DNA from: Eubacteriales Family XIII. Incertae Sedis bacterium
GTDB lineage: Bacteria; Bacillota; Clostridia; Peptostreptococcales; Anaerovoracaceae
Reading direction: 5' to 3'
NCBI GenBank assembly: GCA_031269205.1
Contig: JAISZM010000062.1
Location: forward strand, 1 to 10,036
Length of the DNA: 10,036 bases
Below the pieces are notes generated by a model. It had not been told where the DNA came from. It did not search any database and saw nothing but the letters and a program-made list of their open reading frames with translations. The stretch's first letter is position 1, and every line of letters starts with the position of its first letter. The position numbers and the translations under genes were made by a program. Positions 1-6,982 of this stretch are shown here, piece after piece.

Positions 1-860
1 CGCAGGACGCGGACGAGATTGTCGAAACGGTGAAGCGTATCGCCCCGACCTTCGGCGGCGTCAATCTCGAGGACATCTCCGCGCCGCGCTGCTTCGAGAG
101 AGAGCGCAGATTGAAGGAAGAACTCGACATCCCCGTGTTTCACGACGATCAGCACGGAACGGCGGTGGTTGTGAGCGCCGCCGTAATCAACGCGTTTAAG
201 CTGACGGGCAAGCCGCTCGGGGAAGTTCGAGCGGTTATCAGCGGCGCGGGCGCGGCTGGCGCGGCCGTCGCGAAGATGTTGCGCGGCATCGGGGTGAACG
301 ACATCGTCGCCTGCGACAGCAAGGGTATTATTTCAAGGGAGCGCTTCATGGAACTCGGTGAAGACAAACTCGAATTGCTCGCGCTCACGAACAAGGACAA
401 TCTTTCGGGGGGACTCGCGGAAGCCGTGCGCGGCAGGGATCTGTTCATCGGGGTTTCGGCGCCGCGCATTCTGACGGTGGAAATGGTTCGCACCATGTCT
501 CGCGGAGCTGTGATATTCGCGATGTCCAACCCCGAGCCTGAGATATTGCCGGACCTCGCGCGCGCCGCGGGCGCGCGCGTTGTGGGCACGGGCCGCTCGG
601 ATTTCCCGAACCAGATCAACAACGTCCTCGTGTTCCCCGGTATATTCAAGGGCGCGCTCGCCGCGCGCGCGACCGACATCACCGAGGAGATGAAGATCGC
701 TGCGGCTCACGCCCTCGCGGGGCTCGTCGCGGACGACGAATTGTCCGAGGACTACGTCATACCGCCCGCGTTCAAACCCGGCGTTGCGGAAGCGATAGCG
801 CGCGCCGTAGCGGACGCGTGGCGACACGGCGACGAAGCGAGAAGACGCACCGAGAGATAG
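1..860 (+). CDS. Malic enzyme (malate dehydrogenase, oxaloacetate-decarboxylating), 5'-truncated by window edge
   Basis: This enzyme oxidatively decarboxylates malate to pyruvate and CO2 with NAD(P)+ in the cytoplasm. The frame is open from base 3 and yields 285 residues. Small bacterial malic enzymes have about 380-400, so roughly the first 100 are outside the window. The in-frame GTG at base 30 lies inside the conserved region and is not the start. Visible family motifs are [12 protein letters not shown], the metal and substrate segment [16 protein letters not shown] (near 126-165), the Rossmann motif [15 protein letters not shown] (near 238-282), [15 protein letters not shown], and [19 protein letters not shown] followed by the C-terminal helices. 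No frameshift is seen. Cofactor choice (NAD or NADP) cannot be told from this part. An intrinsic terminator follows, so this is the end of its transcript. The neighbouring convergent carboxylate-type transporter may be related metabolically, but that is inference. Confidence 0.95.
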   Translation, partial: QDADEIVETVKRIAPTFGGVNLEDISAPRCFERERRLKEELDIPVFHDDQHGTAVVVSAAVINAFKLTGKPLGEVRAVISGAGAAGAAVAKMLRGIGVNDIVACDSKGIISRERFMELGEDKLELLALTNKDNLSGGLAEAVRGRDLFIGVSAPRILTVEMVRTMSRGAVIFAMSNPEPEILPDLARAAGARVVGTGRSDFPNQINNVLVFPGIFKGALAARATDITEEMKIAAAHALAGLVADDELSEDYVIPPAFKPGVAEAIARAVADAWRHGDEARRRTER

Positions 861-925
861 CCCGTCCAAAACCTCAGTCCTTTGTTCGGCGAGAAGACTT
901 CGAAAAATGCTGTCCCTCCTGCCGC

Positions 926-952
926 CCCCCTTTGCTTCTTAGGGGGTTTTTT
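926..952 (+). terminator. Rho-independent terminator after the malic enzyme gene
   Basis: A six-base stem CCCCCT (926-931) pairs with AGGGGG (941-946) around a nine-base loop and is followed directly by TTTTTT (947-952). The T-tract is on the plus strand, so it stops transcripts from the malic enzyme gene. Its last bases touch the stop codon of the convergent transporter gene. On the minus strand no T-run follows the stem, so it is probably one-directional. Confidence 0.88.
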
Positions 953-2219
953 ATTCCAGTCTCGCCTTCCGCGCCGAGGCCGTCAGCACGAGATTCAGGA
1001 GCAGCGCCACCACGGCGAGCGCGAGCAACATGATGAAGGTCGTGTTGTAGGCGCCGCCCGAGCTTTCCTGCAATTTCGCCGCGATTATCGGCCCGATGAT
1101 GGCTGCCGGTGTGAGACAGAACGTGCCGGCCGCGAAATTTACGGAAAAGTATTTACGCCCGAAGAACCCGGCCATGGACGCGGACAACAGAGCCGGCGAA
1201 CCGCCGTAACTGATCCCGACGAGAGGAAGGCCGATGAACACAAACACGGCATTTCCCGTAAGCGCGGCGAGAAGCAGCATGACGCCTGCGAGGATCATCA
1301 CGCCGGTGCAGATCATCATCGCGCGCATCCTGCCGAGCCGGTCATAGAAGGCGCCGTTGACGGGGCGGCCTATTCCGTTGAACACGGATACGATGAGACC
1401 GAGCGCGCCGAGCGCGCCGAAGGCCTCGGCTATCTGAGCCGCACTGCCGATGACGAGCAGACCACCCGCGCATATGGCTATGTTCCATACGAAGAACAGC
1501 CAGAACGTGGAGGTGCGAAGGGTTTCGCCGAGGGCGTAGTCCTTCTTGACGAGAGTGGGTTCAATCTCGTCGCCGCCGCTGTCCGCCGCCTCCGTTCCGT
1601 CGCCCTTCTCTTGCGCCGTCGCCGGAACCGCCACCGCCGCCGGTTTCTTGATGATGAATGACCCGGCGACGAGTACGACCGCGACGGCCACGCCGAGCAC
1701 GGCGAAGGTGCTGAATATGCCGACCCGCGCCACTAGCATTGTCACGAAGCCCGCGAAGACGAGCGCACCGACACCGAAGCCGAGCAGCAGTATGCCGGAT
1801 GCGAGGCCCGTCTGCCCCGGAAACCACGGCGTTACAGAACTGAGAATCGCGTTGTACGATATGCCGACGCCGAAGCCCACGAGCACGCCATAAAGCACCA
1901 CGAGCGCGAGCAGACTGCCCGCGGGGTTGCATTCGGTCAGCACGACGGACAGAAGGAAGAACCCGGCGAACACGAAGACCGCCGAGAAGAGTACGACGAC
2001 GCGGCTCGTGAACCGCTGCGTGAGTTTACCGCCGACGAAACCGCCGACACAGAAAAAAATGATAGAGATCGTGAACGGTAGCGAGAGCTGCGTCTTGTCC
2101 CAGCTCGTAAAGACTTCGTTCAACGGCCCGCGAAAAATAGACCAACCATAGATAAGACCAATAAAGAGCAGCATGACTGCTCCCGCTACAAGGTAGCCCC
2201 ACTTCTTTCCTGTATTCAT
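951..2219 (-). CDS. MFS transporter, OFA (oxalate/formate antiporter-like) family
   Basis: This is a predicted 422-residue inner-membrane carrier with about twelve hydrophobic helices in two six-helix halves. The halves are separated by a hydrophilic, Ala/Asp/Glu-rich central loop near residues 195-235. Family-like features are YGWSIFRGPL in helix 1, WFPGQTGLASGILLLGFGVGAL after helix 4, and the MFS loop motif GAFYDRLGRMRAM in the second half. OFA members move small carboxylates such as oxalate, formate or lactate; the substrate here is unknown. The ATG at 2219 is preferred because GGAGG lies four bases upstream. A TTG at 2246 would add nine residues but has no better ribosome site. The gene is a single-gene unit with a strong promoter upstream, and it converges on the malic enzyme gene. 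A role in malate, pyruvate or lactate exchange is possible but unproven. Confidence 0.9.
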   Translation of the reverse strand: MNTGKKWGYLVAGAVMLLFIGLIYGWSIFRGPLNEVFTSWDKTQLSLPFTISIIFFCVGGFVGGKLTQRFTSRVVVLFSAVFVFAGFFLLSVVLTECNPAGSLLALVVLYGVLVGFGVGISYNAILSSVTPWFPGQTGLASGILLLGFGVGALVFAGFVTMLVARVGIFSTFAVLGVAVAVVLVAGSFIIKKPAAVAVPATAQEKGDGTEAADSGGDEIEPTLVKKDYALGETLRTSTFWLFFVWNIAICAGGLLVIGSAAQIAEAFGALGALGLIVSVFNGIGRPVNGAFYDRLGRMRAMMICTGVMILAGVMLLLAALTGNAVFVFIGLPLVGISYGGSPALLSASMAGFFGRKYFSVNFAAGTFCLTPAAIIGPIIAAKLQESSGGAYNTTFIMLLALAVVALLLNLVLTASARKARLE

Positions 2220-2275
2220 GTTGCCTCCAGAGATAAGGGAAGCCAAAGATGCTTCCGTAAAACCGCGGTGACTCT

Positions 2276-2304
2276 ATTATAAAGATACTTTCGTCCCATG
2301 TCCA
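2276..2304 (-). promoter_or_regulatory. Sigma-70-type promoter for the MFS transporter gene
   Basis: Read on the minus strand, TGGACA (2304-2299, five of six matches to the -35 consensus) is followed by a 17-base spacer and TATAAT (2281-2276, a perfect -10). Transcription would begin near 2269 and leave an untranslated leader of about 50 bases before the ATG at 2219. An eight-base palindrome, ACCGCGGT (2262-2269), sits at the predicted start point and could be an operator half, though it is short. Confidence 0.8.
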
Positions 2305-2378
2305 CTTAAAAATCAACCACTTCCGCCAGCGATTCAACTTAATTACAGAACGAGGGGAGCGATCTTCTTTACTTTGAT

Positions 2379-2418
2379 TTTACATAACCCTGTCTTTGTT
2401 CTATACATTCGTGTTTTA
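2379..2418 (+). promoter_or_regulatory. Candidate promoter of the pst-pho operon with possible Pho-box-like repeats
   Basis: TTTACA (2379-2384, five of six to the -35 consensus), a 17-base spacer and TATACA (2402-2407, four of six to the -10) form a plausible sigma-70 promoter. Transcription would start near 2414. T-rich seven-base blocks recur every 11 bases (TTTACAT at 2379, CTGTCTT at 2390, CTATACA at 2401, TGTTTTA at 2412). PhoB/PhoP sites are direct repeats with this spacing, but the match to either consensus is loose. A second A+T-rich -10-like string, TATAAA at 2430-2435, is less likely because no -35 precedes it. The rest of the 2305-2437 gap is A+T-rich and shows no gene. Confidence 0.5.
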
Positions 2419-2444
2419 TGCTTCGAATATATAAATCATGTACG

Positions 2445-2484
2445 AAGGAGAAGAAATGAGTAATAGTAACAACAGACAAAGGAG
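2445..2484 (+). promoter_or_regulatory. Two competing ribosome binding sites at the pstS start
   Basis: AAGGAG (2445-2450) lies five bases before ATG 2456, and AAAGGAG (2478-2484) lies seven bases before ATG 2492. Both ATGs are in frame with PstS. The second gives a conventional 28-residue lipoprotein signal peptide. The first gives a 40-residue one with a long polar N-region. I annotate the second as the start for that reason. Confidence 0.6.
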
Positions 2485-2491
2485 TGAACGG

Positions 2492-3484
2492 ATGAACAAG
2501 AAAAACAAATTAGGGGAAGCGACTTTTCTGCTTGTGGCGCTGATGCTCGTCCTGGGCATGATATCGCTCACGGCCTGCGGCGAAGGGAGCACGGGTACGG
2601 ATACGGAAACGCCCGCGACGGAGTCGGCGGAAACTCCGACGGAAACCCCTGCGGAAGAATCCACGCCGGAGCAGGAGTCCGCGCCCTCAGCCGCGGATTT
2701 TGACGACTCAAGCCCGATAACGATAGTGTCCCGTGAAGACGGCTCCGGCACGCGCGGCGCGTTCATCGAACTGTTCGGCATAGAAGAAGAAGGCGAGGAC
2801 GGTACGAAGAAAGACATGACCTCAAAGGAGGCCGTCATAGCCAAGCAGACCGACGTTATGATGACGAATGTCGCGGGCGACAAATACGCGATAGGCTACA
2901 TCTCTCTCGGTTCCGTGAACGAGATGATCAAACCTGTCGGCATCGACGGCGTCGAAGCCACGACCGACAATGTGAAAAACGATACGTATCCCATCGTACG
3001 CCCGTTCAACATAGCCACGAAAGGCGAACCTTCAAAAGAAGCGGCCGACTTCATAGCGTACATCCTGTCCGCTGACGGCCAGGCCGTCGTCGGGGAGAGT
3101 TACATCCCTGTCGTCGAAGGCGCCGCTGCCTTCGAGAGCGGCAAGCCAAAGGGCAAGATCGTCGTCGCGGGTTCTTCCTCTGTCACCCCCATCATGGAGA
3201 AGTTAAAGGAAGCCTACAACGCGATCAACGCCGACCTTGACATCGAGATACAGATGAGCGATTCCTCGGCGGGCATTACGGCCGCCATTGACGGAACCTG
3301 CGATATCGCGATGGCGAGTCGCGAGCTGAAGGACGGCGAGAGCGACCTGACGCCGACGCGCATCGCGCTGGACGGCATCGCCGTGATCGTCAATAACGAC
3401 AACCCGACCGCCAGCCTCTCGAAAGACCAGGTGAAAGGAATATTCACAGGCGCAGTCACGGAATGGAGCGGCATAGCGGGTTGA
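2492..3484 (+). CDS. pstS: Phosphate ABC transporter substrate-binding lipoprotein PstS, circularly permuted
   Basis: This is the extracytoplasmic phosphate-binding subunit of the Pst uptake system. The chosen ATG has AAAGGAG seven bases upstream and gives 330 residues. Residues 1-28 form a lipoprotein signal (KK-rich start, hydrophobic core, lipobox LTAC with Cys29), so the protein should be lipid-anchored. Residues 30-75 are an acidic Thr/Pro/Glu-rich linker. The binding domain has an unusual order. ITIVSREDGSGTRGAF (76-91), AIGYISLGS (133-141), YPIVRPFN (166-173) and GYIPV-like SYIPV (203-207) belong to the second half of ordinary PstS but come first. KIVVAGSSSVTPIMEKL (222-238), DSSAGI, MASRELKD (274-281), LDGIAVIVN (293-301) and IFTGAVTEW (317-325) belong to the ordinary N-terminal half but come last. 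Both phosphate-contact loops are present once. An upstream in-frame ATG at 2456, also with AAGGAG, would add 12 residues. Confidence 0.93.
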   Translation: MNKKNKLGEATFLLVALMLVLGMISLTACGEGSTGTDTETPATESAETPTETPAEESTPEQESAPSAADFDDSSPITIVSREDGSGTRGAFIELFGIEEEGEDGTKKDMTSKEAVIAKQTDVMMTNVAGDKYAIGYISLGSVNEMIKPVGIDGVEATTDNVKNDTYPIVRPFNIATKGEPSKEAADFIAYILSADGQAVVGESYIPVVEGAAAFESGKPKGKIVVAGSSSVTPIMEKLKEAYNAINADLDIEIQMSDSSAGITAAIDGTCDIAMASRELKDGESDLTPTRIALDGIAVIVNNDNPTASLSKDQVKGIFTGAVTEWSGIAG

Positions 3485-3519
3485 ACCGCTCCGTTCCTGA
3501 GCCGAAAGGAAAGTGCTAG

Positions 3520-4356
3520 ATGAGGGGTGTACTGAGAGACAAAATAATGAAAGCGGTTTTCTTCCTCGCCGCCCTCAGCTCGATACTTGCAGTCGCCCTC
3601 ATCTGTTATTTCCTCCTGGCAAACGGTCTCCCCGCAATAGGGGAGATCGGACCATCAGGTTTCCTGCTCGGCACGGAATGGTCGCCGTCCGATACGCCCC
3701 CCTCGTTCGGCATACTGCCGATGATACTCGGCAGCCTGTACGTGACGGCAGGGGCCATCGTCATCGGCGTTCCCATCGGCATATTGTCGGCCGTCTTCCT
3801 GGCGCGCGTCTGCCCGAAGAAGCTGTACAAAGTCGTCAAGCCGGCCGTAGATCTGCTAGCGGGGATACCCTCCGTGGTCTACGGCTTCTTCGGGATGGCG
3901 GCCATCGTGCCCTTCGCGGGGAACAGTATGCTCTCGGCCTGTATTCTGCTCGGCATCATGATACTGCCGACGATTGTGGGTATAGCGGAGAGCGCCGTCC
4001 GCGCCGTACCCGAAAACTATTATGAAGGCGCGCTCGCCCTCGGCGCAGGACACTACCGAAGCGTGTTCCGCGTCCTGCTGCCCGCCGCAAAATCGGGCGT
4101 ACTCGCGGCCGTCGTGCTTGGCATCGGCAGGGCAATAGGCGAAACCATGGCCGTAATAATGGTCGCGGGCAATCAGGCGCGTATACCCGTATCGCTGTTT
4201 AAAGGGGTGCGCACGTTGACGGCGAACATCGTCATAGAGATGGGCTACTCGACGGGTCTTCACAGAGACGCGCTCATCGCCACGGGCGTCGTTCTGCTCG
4301 TCTTCATCCTCATCATCAACCTGAGTTTCGCGGCGTTAAGGGGGAAGTCGCTGTGA
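3520..4356 (+). CDS. pstC: Phosphate ABC transporter permease PstC
   Basis: PstC is one of the two membrane subunits forming the phosphate channel; it pairs with PstA and is driven by PstB. The protein has 278 residues, slightly short for PstC, with a first membrane helix near 12-34 and a periplasmic-side loop (about 36-62). The binding-protein-dependent permease core starts at ILPMILGSLYVT near 65. The conserved LLAGIPSVVYGFFGM is at 112-126. The cytoplasmic EAA coupling loop (ENYYEGALALGAG onward, about 165-190) would contact PstB. IGRAIGETMAVIMVAGN is typical of PstC. The ATG at 3520 has AAAGGA nine bases upstream. A later Met10 lacks a comparable site. The gene begins 35 bases after pstS with no terminator between them, and its stop overlaps the pstA start by four bases (GTGA), so the two are probably translationally coupled. 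Confidence 0.96.
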   Translation: MRGVLRDKIMKAVFFLAALSSILAVALICYFLLANGLPAIGEIGPSGFLLGTEWSPSDTPPSFGILPMILGSLYVTAGAIVIGVPIGILSAVFLARVCPKKLYKVVKPAVDLLAGIPSVVYGFFGMAAIVPFAGNSMLSACILLGIMILPTIVGIAESAVRAVPENYYEGALALGAGHYRSVFRVLLPAAKSGVLAAVVLGIGRAIGETMAVIMVAGNQARIPVSLFKGVRTLTANIVIEMGYSTGLHRDALIATGVVLLVFILIINLSFAALRGKSL

Positions 4357-5237
4357 CCGGCAAACACGAAATTATAAGGGAAAAACAAACCGCCGCGAAA
4401 AGGATCAACAGACGCTCCGAACGTGCGCTCGCCATCGTGACGTGGACAGCGGCCATAGTCACGATCACCGTACTCGGGTACATCATTTTTTTCATTTTTA
4501 TCAAGGGCGTACCCTATATCAAGCCTTCTCTGTTTTCGTTCGCGTACAACAGCGACAACGTGTCCCTGTTTCCGGCGCTCGTATCGACGGTGATGATGAC
4601 CGCGCTTTCGCTCGCGATAGCCGTGCCGCTCGGAGTCCTGTCGGCTATCTATTTGACCGAATACGCGAAGCGCGGCAACCGCGCCGTCGCCCTCGTGCGC
4701 ATGACGATGGAAACGCTCGCGGGGATTCCCTCCATCGTATACGGTCTGTTCGGCATGTTGTTCTTCGTGACCTTCCTCGGCTGGGGCTTCTCCGTACTCG
4801 CGGGTACGTTCACCCTGTCCATCATGATACTGCCGCTCATCATGCGCTCGTCGGAGGAGGCCATCAAAGCCGTGCCCGACGCATACAGGGAAGGCTCTTT
4901 CGGCCTCGGAGCGGGCATACTTCGTACCGTGTTCAGAATCGTCCTGCCCTCCGCCGTGCCGGGGATACTGGCGGGCGTCATCCTCGCCGTCGGGCGCATC
5001 GTCGGGGAGACCGCCGCGCTCATCTACACGTCGGGAACGGTCGCGCAGATTCCCGAGAACGTCTACGAATCAGCGCGGACGCTGTCCGTGCATATGTACG
5101 CTCTTTCTAGTGAAGGGCTTCACATCGGCGAGGGTTACGCCACCGCGGTAGTGCTGCTGCTCGTCGTGATACTGATCAATGCCGGTTCGGCGTGGATAGC
5201 GAAACGCGTCGGGACGAACGTAGGGAGGAACGCATGA
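4353..5237 (+). CDS. pstA: Phosphate ABC transporter permease PstA
   Basis: PstA is the second membrane subunit of the Pst channel. It has 294 residues, normal for the family. A basic cytoplasmic N-terminus of about 25 residues precedes the first helix ([20 protein letters not shown]). The permease core follows, with [16 protein letters not shown] (as in PstC), the EAA loop [19 protein letters not shown] from about residue 176, and [15 protein letters not shown], a strong PstA signature. Translation starts at GTG, overlapping the pstC stop (GTGA), with AAGGGGGAAG just upstream. Its stop in turn overlaps the pstB ATG (ATGA). These overlaps suggest matched, coupled synthesis of the two permease subunits and the ATPase. 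No defects are seen. Confidence 0.96.
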   Translation: MTGKHEIIREKQTAAKRINRRSERALAIVTWTAAIVTITVLGYIIFFIFIKGVPYIKPSLFSFAYNSDNVSLFPALVSTVMMTALSLAIAVPLGVLSAIYLTEYAKRGNRAVALVRMTMETLAGIPSIVYGLFGMLFFVTFLGWGFSVLAGTFTLSIMILPLIMRSSEEAIKAVPDAYREGSFGLGAGILRTVFRIVLPSAVPGILAGVILAVGRIVGETAALIYTSGTVAQIPENVYESARTLSVHMYALSSEGLHIGEGYATAVVLLLVVILINAGSAWIAKRVGTNVGRNA

Positions 5238-6172
5238 AGGAAGCCGCGCAGAGAGGGAATGAGAAGATGGAAGTGATGACGTTCGGAAGCGCGAACGGGA
5301 AGGAGTATGGGTTGAACGACACAGGTAGGCCGGTCGTCAACTTTGATATCAAGACGAGGAGAACCCTTCGCGCGCCTGACGGCGATGACACAAAGACGGG
5401 AAATGAAAACGCCGCCAAAGCAAAGCACTGTTTCGACATCGGAAATCTGGATCTGTTCTACGGGGACTTTCAGGCTCTGAAAAACGTGAACATGGGGATA
5501 GAGCAGGGAGAAGTCACCGCATTCATCGGGCCATCGGGCTGCGGCAAGTCGACGCTCATCAAGACGCTGAACCGCATGAACGATCTCGTCGAGGGCTGCC
5601 GCGTCACGGGAGACGTGGAATTGTTCGGTGAGAATATCTACGGAGCTATCGACGTGAACCTGTTGCGCAAACGCGTGGGCATGGTCTTTCAGAAGCCCAA
5701 TCCTTTCCCGCTCAGCGTCTACGACAACATCGCGTTCGGGCCGAGGACGCACGGCGTCAGGTCACGCTACGAACTCGACAAAATCGTTGAAACGTCCCTG
5801 CGCGACACGGCCATCTGGGACGAGGTCAAGGATCGACTGAAAAAGCCCGCGCTCGATCTGTCGGGCGGGCAGCAGCAGAGACTCTGCATTGCGCGCGCGC
5901 TCGCCGTGTCGCCCGAGGTGATCCTCTTAGACGAGCCGACGAGCGCGCTTGATCCTGTTTCCACAGGCAAGATCGAGGAACTGCTGCTGACCCTGCGCGG
6001 CAAGTATAGTATAATCATCGTGACTCACAACATGCAGCAGGCGGCCCGCATCAGCGATAAGACGGCTTTCTTCCTCCTCGGCGAAGCGATAGAATACAAC
6101 GACACGGAAACCATGTTCGCCATGCCGAAGGACAAGCGAACAGAGGACTATATAACAGGAAGATTCGGGTAA
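5234..6172 (+). CDS. pstB: Phosphate ABC transporter ATP-binding protein PstB, with N-terminal extension
   Basis: PstB is the ATPase that powers phosphate import through PstC/PstA. The ATG at 5234 has GGGAGGA just upstream and overlaps the pstA stop by four bases. The resulting 312 residues exceed the usual 250-260. The ABC domain begins near residue 67 ([16 protein letters not shown]). It contains Walker [10 protein letters not shown] (99-107), the Q-loop at Gln153 within [10 protein letters not shown], the signature LSGGQQQR (209-216), Walker B VILLDEP (229-235), the D-loop SALD and the switch His265. [11 protein letters not shown] after Walker A and the ending EDYITGRFG are PstB hallmarks, so the assignment does not rest on generic ABC motifs. 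The first 66 residues are polar and charged, with no hydrophobic helix, and I recognise no domain there. An in-frame ATG at 5267 would still leave about 55 extra residues. Confidence 0.96.
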   Translation: MKEAAQRGNEKMEVMTFGSANGKEYGLNDTGRPVVNFDIKTRRTLRAPDGDDTKTGNENAAKAKHCFDIGNLDLFYGDFQALKNVNMGIEQGEVTAFIGPSGCGKSTLIKTLNRMNDLVEGCRVTGDVELFGENIYGAIDVNLLRKRVGMVFQKPNPFPLSVYDNIAFGPRTHGVRSRYELDKIVETSLRDTAIWDEVKDRLKKPALDLSGGQQQRLCIARALAVSPEVILLDEPTSALDPVSTGKIEELLLTLRGKYSIIIVTHNMQQAARISDKTAFFLLGEAIEYNDTETMFAMPKDKRTEDYITGRFG

Positions 6173-6225
6173 GGCCGGGCAAGGAACAAGGGTTATATAA
6201 CTTACACAACAAGGAGATTTACCTC

Positions 6226-6882
6226 ATGCGAAGCCGCTACGACGAACAACTGTCAAAATTGAACGAAGACCTCATCGAGATGGGCGCCATGATAGAGGAT
6301 GCGATCAACAAGGCCCTCAAGGCTTTGGAGGAGCAGGACGTGGACGCCGCGAAACAGGTCATGGAAAACGATAGCGTGATAGACGAGCAGGAGCGCGAAA
6401 TAGAGAGTCAGTGTCTGAAGCTCATCCTGATAGAGCAACCCGTCGCGAGCGATCTGCGGCAGGTTTCCGCGGCGCTGAAGATGATAACGGATATGGAACG
6501 CGTGGGCGACCACGCCGCAGACATCTCGGAACTGTGCGTGTACCTGAAGGGGAGCGAGCCGATCACGAACTGGACGCATATGCGCGACATGGCGGCCACG
6601 GCCACGGGGATGCTCACAGGCGCTATCGACGCGTACGTGAAACGGGATCAGACCCTCGCGGAGTCCGTCATCACCCGCGACGATGTGGTGGACGACCTGT
6701 TCGACGAGGTGAAGCGCGACCTGTTGCGGCTCATACGCGAGGACGCCTCAAACGGCGAGCAGGCTATAGATCTCTTGCAGATCGCGAAGTATCTCGAACG
6801 AATAGGCGATCACGCGGTGAACATCGCCGAGTGGGTTATCTTCTCGATCACGGGTATGCACAAAGACACGCAGGTTCTGTGA
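6226..6882 (+). CDS. phoU: Phosphate transport/signalling regulator PhoU
   Basis: PhoU is a cytoplasmic all-helical protein that restrains the Pst transporter and keeps the PhoR kinase quiet when phosphate is plentiful. The 218-residue length is typical. Two PhoU repeats are visible. Each has the metal-binding E/DxxxD helix motif: TDMERVGDHAADI (Glu91, Asp95) in the first, and AKYLERIGDHAVNIAEW (Glu191, Asp195) in the second. The conserved SDLRQV follows the first helix pair. The ATG is preceded by AAGGAG at nine bases. A 53-base gap separates it from pstB. That gap contains the ten-base palindrome GTTATATAAC (6192-6201) but no terminator, so phoU is probably co-transcribed with the pst genes. 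Confidence 0.97.
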   Translation: MRSRYDEQLSKLNEDLIEMGAMIEDAINKALKALEEQDVDAAKQVMENDSVIDEQEREIESQCLKLILIEQPVASDLRQVSAALKMITDMERVGDHAADISELCVYLKGSEPITNWTHMRDMAATATGMLTGAIDAYVKRDQTLAESVITRDDVVDDLFDEVKRDLLRLIREDASNGEQAIDLLQIAKYLERIGDHAVNIAEWVIFSITGMHKDTQVL

Positions 6883-6900
6883 GCGCACAGGAGCGTCGAC

Positions 6901-6930
6901 ATGAACGGAGTCACTAATGGAAGGCGATGA
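6901..6930 (+). other. Possible 9-codon mini-ORF between phoU and the response regulator gene
   Basis: ATG at 6901 follows AGGAG (6889-6893) by seven bases, which is near ideal, and encodes MNGVTNGRR before TGA at 6928-6930. It overlaps the start of a second mini-ORF in another frame. With only nine codons it cannot be recognised by similarity. It may be a translated leader or a chance arrangement. Confidence 0.25.
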
Positions 6931-6982
6931 TGACATTGAAGAGAGGTTTCCTCAACCGGCAGTACAGGGACGGTGTACATGA
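6917..6982 (+). other. Possible 21-codon leader ORF overlapping the response regulator start
   Basis: ATG at 6917 follows GGAG (6907-6910) by six bases. It encodes 21 residues, an acidic start MEGDDDIEERF and then PQPAVQGRCT, and ends with TGA at 6980-6982. That stop overlaps the response regulator ATG at 6979 in an ATGA junction, the arrangement seen for coupled genes elsewhere in this operon. I recognise no family. It could set translation of the regulator by coupling, or be coincidence in a 96-base gap. Confidence 0.3.

Noticed and set aside
882..1661. A long plus-strand open frame (259 codons) opposite the transporter gene.
   Set aside because: It is low-complexity, rich in Arg, Glu, His and Gly, as expected for the antisense of a GC-rich membrane-protein gene, and it spans the terminator. 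The minus-strand MFS protein is clearly real.
951..2246. TTG at 2246 as the start of the MFS transporter.
   Set aside because: It adds nine residues without a better ribosome site. ATG 2219 has GGAGG directly upstream and matches the expected short N-terminus before helix 1.
2492..3484. PstS as a truncated or frameshifted pseudogene, since it ends soon after IFTGAVTEW where normal PstS continues.
   Set aside because: The missing second half is present at the front of the same frame, with signal peptide and linker intact. Permutation explains the order better than truncation.
3513..4025. Other long alternative frames inside the pst-pho genes, such as 3513-4025, 4442-5110, 6411-6917 and the minus-strand frame at 8680-9183.
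   Set aside because: They overlap genes with intact family motifs throughout and encode compositionally odd Arg-rich proteins. They are by-products of high GC content.
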